In this document: positions 57,603-64,000 of the stretch, in pieces
How the letters are laid out: each line of letters opens with the position of its first letter
Position numbering within the stretch: position 1 is the stretch's first letter
From: Flagellimonas lutimaris
Lineage (GTDB): Bacteria; Bacteroidota; Bacteroidia; Flavobacteriales; Flavobacteriaceae
Reading direction: 5' to 3'
NCBI RefSeq assembly: GCF_003581615.1
Contig: NZ_QXFH01000064.1
Coordinates: 62,001 to 126,000, forward strand
Length of the DNA stretch: 64,000 nucleotides
Notes under the pieces: generated by a model
Seen by the model: only the letters and a program-made list of their open reading frames with translations
Databases searched by the model: none
What the model was told of the DNA's origin: nothing
Translations under genes and position numbers: made by a program

Positions 57603-58724
57603 ATGCGAAAGCTTATTATATCGGCGGTTGCCGGTGGTATTATCATTTTTGCTTCCTTGTACTTTGCAGGTGTGATTGCCGATAGCAAGGATAATAGAAG
57701 GCCGCCTTCCCAAAAGGTGGTAAAGACCGTTTTTGTTGATACGGTTAAAAATACAACTGTGCCTATTATGGTGCCTGCAAATGGAAACCTTAAGGCAAAA
57801 AAGCGCCTAGAACTTTACTCAGAGGTTCAAGGTGTTTTTAGACCTGGCAGTAAATTGTTCCGAACTGGACAAGAGTATACTGCTGGACAAACCCTGATCA
57901 AAATAGATGCAAGCGAATACTATGCTTCGGTGCAATCGGCTAAAAGTAACCTGTACAATTTACTTACTTCCATAATGCCCGATTTACGGTTGGATTATCC
58001 TGAGATTTACCCAAAATGGCAACAATACCTAAATGGATTTGATTTGGAAAAAACTACTCCCGATCTACCAAAAATGGATTCGGAAAAGGAAAAATTCTTT
58101 ATAACCGGTAGGGAAATCATCACGAACTACTATAATGTTAAAAATTTGGAGCAGCGCCTGTCCAAGTATACCATATCCGCTCCTTTTACCGGGGTTTTGA
58201 CAGAAGCTTTGGTCACTGAAGGTACCTTGATCCGGTCTGGGCAAAAATTGGGTGAGTTCATCAATACAGGATTGTACGAATTGGAGGTTTCCGTAAGCAA
58301 GACCTATGGAGACTTTTTGAAAGTCGGAAAAAAAGTGGAACTATCCAATTTGGAAAAGACCCAAACTTTTGTTGGAGAGGTAACTCGGGTTAATGCCAGT
58401 GTTGACCAAAACTCACAAACGATAACCGTATTTATTGAAGTAAGTGGAGACAACTTAAAAGAAGGTCAATACCTCGAAGCTAAGCTCGAAGCCAAAGAAG
58501 AGGCTGATGCCATTGAAATTAATCGTTCCCTATTGCTGGAAAACAACCAAATTTTTGTGGTAAAGGATTCGATTTTGGATTTAATGGATGTAAAGCCTGT
58601 ATTTTTTACGGATAAGACTGTGGTACTCAAGAATGTTCCAGACGGAGAAGTAATAGTGGCCAAACCATTAACTGGTGCCTATGCCGGCATGTTGGTGAAA
58701 GTTTTTGAAGAAAGTAAATCCTAA
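57603..58724 (+). CDS. RND efflux periplasmic adaptor (HlyD/AcrA family)
   Basis: Membrane-fusion protein of a tripartite multidrug-type exporter. The 373 residues start with a membrane anchor (about 5-24). Two lipoyl half-motifs are seen: LELYSEVQGVFRPGSKLFRTGQ and ISAPFTGVLTEALVTEGTLIRSGQ. A helical hairpin lies between them (about 100-180), longer than average. The beta-barrel part is near 225-300. It begins the operon; the pump follows after 12 bases. Confidence 0.9.
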   Translation: MRKLIISAVAGGIIIFASLYFAGVIADSKDNRRPPSQKVVKTVFVDTVKNTTVPIMVPANGNLKAKKRLELYSEVQGVFRPGSKLFRTGQEYTAGQTLIKIDASEYYASVQSAKSNLYNLLTSIMPDLRLDYPEIYPKWQQYLNGFDLEKTTPDLPKMDSEKEKFFITGREIITNYYNVKNLEQRLSKYTISAPFTGVLTEALVTEGTLIRSGQKLGEFINTGLYELEVSVSKTYGDFLKVGKKVELSNLEKTQTFVGEVTRVNASVDQNSQTITVFIEVSGDNLKEGQYLEAKLEAKEEADAIEINRSLLLENNQIFVVKDSILDLMDVKPVFFTDKTVVLKNVPDGEVIVAKPLTGAYAGMLVKVFEESKS

Positions 58725-58736
58725 ACCTCCTCAGCC

Positions 58737-61700
58737 ATGAGAAAAATCATCTCGTATTTTATTAAATACCACATGGCAGTAAATGTCGTTATTTTGGCAT
58801 TTTTTGTTTTTGGGGTCGTGGGGATACTTTCCTTAAAATCATCCTTTTTTCCGCTTAACGAAGCGCGGAATATTACTATCAGTATTGTCTACCCAGGGGC
58901 TTCACCGCAAGAAATTGAAGAAGGTATCGTCCTAAAAATTGAGGATAACCTAAAAGGGCTTGAAGGGGTCGAAAGGGTAACCTCTACCTCAAGGGAGAAC
59001 AGCGGTACAATCAATGTAGAGATTGAGAAGGAAAGAAATGTTGACTTTATGCTGTTGGAAGTCAAAAATGCAGTAGATAGGGTGCCAACCTTTCCTACTG
59101 GAATGGAGCCTCTGATTGTTGCGAAGCAACAGCCCGTTAGGCCTACAATAAGTTTTGCCGTAAGCGGAAAGGATGTACCCTTGGCCACATTAAAGCAAAT
59201 TGGCCGTCAAATAGAAAATGACCTGAGGGCAATTGATGGGATTTCTCAAATTTCAGTTTCTGGTTATCCCGATGAGGAAATCGAGATTGCCGTTGATGAG
59301 AACAGTCTTCTTGCTTATAACCTGTCCTTTAGTGATGTTGCGCAAGCGGTTTCCAACGCAAACATTTTGGTTACCGGAGGTAATATCAAAACCGTAACCG
59401 AGGAGTATCTTATCCGAGCCAACAATCGCTCATATTATGGCGACGAACTTTCCAATATAGTTGTTCGTGGTGATGCGGCAGGGCGTGCCATTCGGCTAAA
59501 GGATGTGGCAACCATTAGGGATAGGTTCTCTGAAACGCCCAATGCCTCCTATTTTAATGAACAGTTGGCGGTTAACATTACAATTACCAGTACCAATACC
59601 GAAGATTTAATGGGCTCCGCTGAGAATGTGAGGCAGTACATTAAAGATTTCAATGAAAAATATACCAATGTTCAGCTGGATGTAATTGATGATCGATCCA
59701 TAACATTGACACAGCGTACAGAACTTTTGACCGAAAATGCCATCGTAGGTATGATTTTGGTATTGGTGTTTTTATCCCTCTTTTTAAATACTAGATTGGC
59801 ATTTTGGGTGGCCTTTGGACTACCTATCGCATTTTTGGGAATGTTCATTTTTGCCCCCATGTTCAACGTAACGATCAATGTATTGTCCTTGTTCGGGATG
59901 ATTATTGTTATTGGTATTTTGGTGGATGATGGAATTGTGATCGCAGAAAATATTTATCAGCATTACGAAGATGGAAAATCACCTGTAAAAGCAGCATTGG
60001 ATGGAACAATAGAGGTACTTCCACCGATTATTTCCGCTATTATCACAACAGTTTTGGCCTTCTCCATATTCTTGTTCTTGGATAGCCGCATTGGTGAATT
60101 TTTCAGTGAAGTATCCGTGATTGTGATACTTACATTGGTGGTGTCATTGGTAGAGGCTTTGATTATATTGCCAGCTCACTTGGCACACTCCAAGGCACTC
60201 CATCGTCATAAGAAGGAACCCAAAACAAGTATAGCCAAAATTTTTGCGGAGCTTAGGGTAATCAATAAAATAGGAGATAAGATAATGAACTTTATGCGGG
60301 ACAAATGGTATAGTCCTGCGCTCCGCTTTATGTTGAATTATAAGATTTTGACTTTTGCCCTGTTCTTTATGGCATTGGTTTTAACCTTTGGTTCCATTGG
60401 TGGCGGTATTGTTAGAACATCATTCTTCCCTAGGGTGGCCAGTGATCAAGTATCCATTGAGCTTACCATGCCCAACGGTACCAACGAAAAAGTAACGGAT
60501 TCCATTATAAGTCTTATTCAAGAAAAAGCGCATATCGTAAACCAAGAACTTACCGATAAGTATTTGCAAGGCATGGATAAAATGCTTTTTGTAAATATGA
60601 TCAAGGATTTGGGACCTGGATCTTCCGCGGCCAGTTTAGAAATCAACCTTTTGCCGGGAGAGGAGCGCCCAGATGGCATTCGTTCCGATATGGTTACTAC
60701 GAGGCTAAGGGAACTGGTTGGTCCTGTAATTGGCGTGGAAAGTTTAATATATGGGTCTGGCGGTAATTTTGGAGGTAGTCCGGTTTCCGTATCCTTGTTG
60801 GGAAACAACATTGCCGAGTTAAAAGCTGCCAAGGAAGAACTCAAGCAGGCTATGGAAAGCAACGCCAACCTAAAAGATGTTACCGATAATGACCCTGCCG
60901 GTATAAAAGAAATAAGATTACAGTTAAAAGAAAATGCATATTTGCTAGGATTGGACCTTCGTACGGTAATGAACCAAGTCCGAGGCGGATTCTTTGGAGC
61001 ACAGGCTCAACGTTTTCAAAGGGGACAAGACGAGATTAGGGTTTGGGTACGTTATGATCGAGAAAATAGATCTTCTATTTCCGATTTGGATGAAATGAGG
61101 ATTTTGGCACCGAGTGGAGACCGTATTCCATTAAAAGAAATAGCAACCTATACCATTGAAAGGGGAGATGTAGCCATCAATCACCTTGAAGGAAGAAGAG
61201 AAATTCAAGTATCTTCAGACTTAACAGATCCCGAGACCACTAGTGGAACCGATGCAATGTTGTGGATACGAAATGAGGTGCTGCCGGATATTTTATCAAA
61301 ATATCCATCAATATCACCCTCATACGAAGGGCAGAATAGGGAAGCCAACAAGTTGATAGGATCCTTAGGTTTTGTTGGGCCCATTGTATTGTTTCTCATA
61401 TTTGTAACCATAGCCTTCACTTTTAGGAGTTTCAGTCAACCATTGTTGTTAATTTTTATGGTGCCATTTAGTTTGACCGCTGTGGCATGGGGACACTGGA
61501 TACATGGTTTTCCGATCAACGTTCTTTCCATGTTGGGAATCATTGCATTGATTGGTATTATGGTGAACGATGGGCTGGTGCTCATAGGTAAGTTCAACAT
61601 CAATCTGCGCACTGGGATGAAATTTGATGATGCATTGTACGAAGCAGGTCGTTCCCGTTTTAGGGCTATATTTTTAACTTCAGTAACCACAATAGCCGGT

Positions 61701-62027
61701 TTGGCACCCTTACTTTTGGAAAAAAGCCGTCAAGCCCAATTCCTTAAACCTATGGCCATTTCCATTGCTTATGGGATTGCTTTTGCCACTTTATTGACAT
61801 TGCTTATGCTGCCATTGCTTTTATCCTTTGGAAATAATGTAAAGGTCTTTGCCAAAAGGTTGTGGACCGGGGAAAGCGTTACAAAAGAAGAAGTGGAACG
61901 AGCTATTCGCGAACAGCATGAAGAAGAGGAGATGGAAGCGGATAGCGTTGCATTAAACGGAACCGATAGTAAACACGTTTCTCATAATGGAGAAGAAACC
62001 TCAAAAGTAGCAGAAGAGACCACATAA
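58737..62027 (+). CDS. RND efflux pump, HAE1/AcrB-type
   Basis: Proton-driven inner-membrane exporter of 1096 residues with the usual twelve membrane helices and two periplasmic loops. Landmarks: VYPGASPQEIEEGI near 55, VIGILVDDGIVIAENIY near 390-410 (Asp pair for proton relay) and GIIALIGIMVNDGLVLIGKFN near 930. The end is acidic (EEEEMEADSV...) and likely cytoplasmic. Substrate is unknown. It lies 12 bases after the adaptor and its TAA shares one base with the ATG of the TolC gene (TAATG). Confidence 0.94.
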   Translation: MRKIISYFIKYHMAVNVVILAFFVFGVVGILSLKSSFFPLNEARNITISIVYPGASPQEIEEGIVLKIEDNLKGLEGVERVTSTSRENSGTINVEIEKERNVDFMLLEVKNAVDRVPTFPTGMEPLIVAKQQPVRPTISFAVSGKDVPLATLKQIGRQIENDLRAIDGISQISVSGYPDEEIEIAVDENSLLAYNLSFSDVAQAVSNANILVTGGNIKTVTEEYLIRANNRSYYGDELSNIVVRGDAAGRAIRLKDVATIRDRFSETPNASYFNEQLAVNITITSTNTEDLMGSAENVRQYIKDFNEKYTNVQLDVIDDRSITLTQRTELLTENAIVGMILVLVFLSLFLNTRLAFWVAFGLPIAFLGMFIFAPMFNVTINVLSLFGMIIVIGILVDDGIVIAENIYQHYEDGKSPVKAALDGTIEVLPPIISAIITTVLAFSIFLFLDSRIGEFFSEVSVIVILTLVVSLVEALIILPAHLAHSKALHRHKKEPKTSIAKIFAELRVINKIGDKIMNFMRDKWYSPALRFMLNYKILTFALFFMALVLTFGSIGGGIVRTSFFPRVASDQVSIELTMPNGTNEKVTDSIISLIQEKAHIVNQELTDKYLQGMDKMLFVNMIKDLGPGSSAASLEINLLPGEERPDGIRSDMVTTRLRELVGPVIGVESLIYGSGGNFGGSPVSVSLLGNNIAELKAAKEELKQAMESNANLKDVTDNDPAGIKEIRLQLKENAYLLGLDLRTVMNQVRGGFFGAQAQRFQRGQDEIRVWVRYDRENRSSISDLDEMRILAPSGDRIPLKEIATYTIERGDVAINHLEGRREIQVSSDLTDPETTSGTDAMLWIRNEVLPDILSKYPSISPSYEGQNREANKLIGSLGFVGPIVLFLIFVTIAFTFRSFSQPLLLIFMVPFSLTAVAWGHWIHGFPINVLSMLGIIALIGIMVNDGLVLIGKFNINLRTGMKFDDALYEAGRSRFRAIFLTSVTTIAGLAPLLLEKSRQAQFLKPMAISIAYGIAFATLLTLLMLPLLLSFGNNVKVFAKRLWTGESVTKEEVERAIREQHEEEEMEADSVALNGTDSKHVSHNGEETSKVAEETT

Positions 62028-63352
62028 TGAAAAGCATTTTTTATACAGTATCCCTAACGTTATTGTTATTTGGTCCTTTGGCTTATGCCCAAGACCAAAT
62101 GCTCACAAAAGAAGAGGCCATTGATTTGGTTCTGGAAAACAACTTGGATATCCAAGTGGCACGTAATACCAAATTGATTGATGACAATAATGCCGATATC
62201 CTCAATTCAGGCTATTTGCCCAGTGTAACAGGAAATGCAAGCGGAAGTATTGATAAACAAAATTCTGAAGGTGTTTTGGCCAATGGGGATACGCGCACAG
62301 CGGAAGGAGCCGAGACTAGAAGGTATAATGCTGCGGTAAATGTAAACTATACCCTGTTCGATGGATTGGGTAGATATTACAATTATAAAAGTTTTAAAGA
62401 AAGGTCACAGCAATCAGAACTTGAGGTTAGACAGACTATTGAAAATACCATTCTACAATTGTTTACGGTCTATTATGAAGCTGCCCGCCTTACAGAGAAT
62501 ACAGCTACCTTGGAGCAAGCTTTGGAAATTTCAAAAGATAGGCTTAAAAGGGCCCAGTATCAATTTGAGTTTGGGCAGAATACCGGTCTCGATGTTTTGA
62601 ATGCAGAAGTGGATATTAATACGGACAGTATCAATTTGTTGAATTCACGTCAGCAACTCAGAAATACCATGCGAGACCTGAATTTAATTCTGAACAGGGA
62701 ACTCTCCTCCCAATTTTCCGCCGATACAACGGTCAATTTTGTCCCCGAGCTTCAGATGGAAAGCATGTTCAATGAAGCCCAATTAAACAATGTAAGGCTT
62801 CAAATTGTGGAAAAGGACCTTAATATGGGCCTTAACGATATTAGGGTGGCCAAAAGCGGTTATTTACCTACCATTGGTTTGACTGGAACGTATGGTTGGA
62901 ACGAGTCCAACAACAACAGTCCATTGGCATTTGTACTTCAAAATACATCTACTGGAGTAACAGGAACGGTTAATCTTACCTGGAATTTATTTGATGGGGG
63001 TTCTACCATTACCGGAATAAAAAATGCAAAAATTGCTTATAAGAATCAGGAAATAGCGAAAAAACAGATAAAGTTAGAGGTTGAACGAGATATACGTAAT
63101 GCTTGGGACAGTTATACCAACGCATTATATGTCTTGGAGGTACAGGAGAAAAACTTGCAGACCAATCAAAACAACTTCAATAGAACAGATGAGCGTTACA
63201 AGCTTGGACAAGTAACTTCCATTGAATTCAGGCAGGCCCAGTTAAATCTGTTAAACGCAGAATTGGCCAAAAGCCAGGCAAAGTACAATGCAAAATTGGC
63301 GGAATTACAAATGCTTCAAATTAGCGGCCAGTTGCTCAACGTTGATTTTTAA
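62027..63352 (+). CDS. TolC-family outer-membrane channel
   Basis: Outer-membrane channel of the second RND system. The 441 residues begin with a signal peptide (cleavage near AYAQD, about 22). The repeated TolC/OEP halves contain VNVNYTLFDGLGRYYNYKSF and the matching VNLTWNLFDGGSTITGIKNA, and the hairpin motif QFEFGQNTGLDVLNAEVDI. It overlaps the pump gene by one base and precedes a CPXCG gene by 2 bases. Confidence 0.92.
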   Translation: MKSIFYTVSLTLLLFGPLAYAQDQMLTKEEAIDLVLENNLDIQVARNTKLIDDNNADILNSGYLPSVTGNASGSIDKQNSEGVLANGDTRTAEGAETRRYNAAVNVNYTLFDGLGRYYNYKSFKERSQQSELEVRQTIENTILQLFTVYYEAARLTENTATLEQALEISKDRLKRAQYQFEFGQNTGLDVLNAEVDINTDSINLLNSRQQLRNTMRDLNLILNRELSSQFSADTTVNFVPELQMESMFNEAQLNNVRLQIVEKDLNMGLNDIRVAKSGYLPTIGLTGTYGWNESNNNSPLAFVLQNTSTGVTGTVNLTWNLFDGGSTITGIKNAKIAYKNQEIAKKQIKLEVERDIRNAWDSYTNALYVLEVQEKNLQTNQNNFNRTDERYKLGQVTSIEFRQAQLNLLNAELAKSQAKYNAKLAELQMLQISGQLLNVDF

Positions 63353-63354
63353 CT

Positions 63355-63537
63355 ATGTACGAGCATTTTTTTCAATGTCCGTACTGTTGGGAAGAAATCT
63401 CCTTCTTATTGGATGTCTCTGTATCTCAACAGACCTATGTAGAAGATTGCGAGGTGTGCTGCAATCCCATTGAAGCAACTGCCAAATTTAATAATCAGGA
63501 ACTTGCTTATTTTGATGTTAAGGAACTAGGGCAATAG
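63355..63537 (+). CDS. CPXCG-motif cysteine-rich small protein
   Basis: A 60-residue zinc-ribbon-like protein of the CPXCG family. Cysteine pairs are in FQCPYCWEE near 8-11 and EDCEVCCNP near 32-36, with an acidic remainder. The family is widespread in Gammaproteobacteria and Bacteroidota; its role is not known. It begins 2 bases after the TolC gene and is probably co-transcribed. It ends 11 bases before the convergent GH16 gene. Confidence 0.88.
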   Translation: MYEHFFQCPYCWEEISFLLDVSVSQQTYVEDCEVCCNPIEATAKFNNQELAYFDVKELGQ

Positions 63538-63548
63538 AACCTCATCCT

Positions 63549-64000
63549 CTATTGATAAATTCTTACATAATCAATTTCAAAGATATCTTCGGTAAAAGTT
63601 TCGGGCAACTCTCCACCCAGATTTCCACCTATGGCAATGTTCAGAATTAAATAGTGTCCGTGATTGTATGGTTTGTCCTTTGTATTTTGTAAATCAAAAA
63701 CCAAAGTATCGTCAACATAGGTCTTTATACTTTCGCTATCCCATTCCATAGCGTAAATGTGATATTCGTTAGATGCATTGGGAACAGTTGCTTCTCCTCC
63801 AGTGTTCCTATACTCTTTAGTTTTTAGGTCGCCCCAATGGAAATGGGATATCGTTTTGTTTTTGTCCCATCCAGTTTGTTCCATAATGTCTATTTCTCCG
63901 GAGAGTGGCCAACCTACTTCACCATATTGATCTCCAAAATAGTTGCCCGTTTCGTTTACATTGGCACCCATGGTCCAAATTGCTGGCCAAGTTCCTGCGG
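63549..64000 (-). CDS. GH16 beta-glucanase (partial, N-terminus off the right edge)
   Basis: C-terminal part of a glycoside hydrolase family 16 enzyme, probably a laminarinase-type beta-1,3-glucanase. The frame is open to base 64000 (about 150 residues visible, starting AGTWPAIWTMG, so an ATG at 63971 is internal). The active-site motif GEIDIMEQTG holds the nucleophile Glu, the Asp and the acid/base Glu. The late YHIYAMEWDSESIKTYVDD and HYLILNIAIGGNLGGE are typical of bacterial laminarinases. Marine flavobacteria use such enzymes on algal laminarin. The signal peptide and any accessory domain lie outside the window. Confidence 0.92.
   Translation of the reverse strand, partial: AGTWPAIWTMGANVNETGNYFGDQYGEVGWPLSGEIDIMEQTGWDKNKTISHFHWGDLKTKEYRNTGGEATVPNASNEYHIYAMEWDSESIKTYVDDTLVFDLQNTKDKPYNHGHYLILNIAIGGNLGGELPETFTEDIFEIDYVRIYQ

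Overview
The window is ordinary chromosomal DNA of a marine-type Flavobacteriaceae bacterium (Bacteroidota), most like Muricauda/Allomuricauda and relatives. The main support is a complete gldK-gldL-gldM-gldN cluster (type IX secretion and gliding motor), a class II HMG-CoA reductase paired with a GYDIA-type GHMP kinase, low GC, near absence of Shine-Dalgarno sites, and many flavobacterial protein families. No rRNA, tRNA, CRISPR array, prophage or insertion sequence was seen. Genes are densely packed and no gene-free stretch exceeds 300 bases.

Left part (1-21.6 kb). A mevalonate-pathway pair runs leftward off the edge. A dipeptidyl peptidase IV gene and a POT peptide transporter form a rightward peptide-use pair. 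A leftward envelope operon follows: surE, a small membrane protein, lpxB, an NlpC/P60 lipoprotein and comEC. comEC carries three separate lesions and is called a pseudogene. A tail-specific protease (behind a candidate sigma-54 promoter) and a secreted DNA/RNA endonuclease read rightward. The rod-shape operon mreB-mreC-mreD-pbp2-rodA, with purH and a GAF-domain protein upstream, reads leftward.

Copper/silver island (21.7-33.2 kb, rightward). It contains a HYC_CC_PP-like protein, an enlarged CusA-type RND pump, its TolC-like outer-membrane partner, a Met/His-rich metal-binding lipoprotein, an AraC regulator with an HMA-like metal-binding N-terminus, a CopA P-type ATPase, a PepSY membrane protein and a CusB-type adaptor. 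The same short Cys-rich heavy-metal-binding domain occurs four times across three of these proteins. Together they look like a cytosol-to-outside copper export line with its own sensor.

Middle (33.2-44.2 kb, mostly leftward). groES-groEL, secG, a TPR-like protein, lptE, a sigma-54 activator without a receiver domain, and miaB. An 87-base repeat element sits between the last two. After these come a membrane protein and a large secreted Asp-box beta-propeller protein.

Right part (44.4-64 kb, mostly rightward). topA, an arginase-fold protein that has lost metal ligands, gldKLMN, an FAD oxidoreductase, a DUF983 protein, an ABC-F ATPase, a secreted plant-type leucine-rich-repeat protein, a second tripartite RND efflux operon (adaptor-pump-TolC) followed by a CPXCG zinc-ribbon protein, and a GH16 beta-glucanase cut by the right edge.

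Positions and motifs were read directly from the sequence. Functional names rest on recognised family motifs and gene context; no database search was run.
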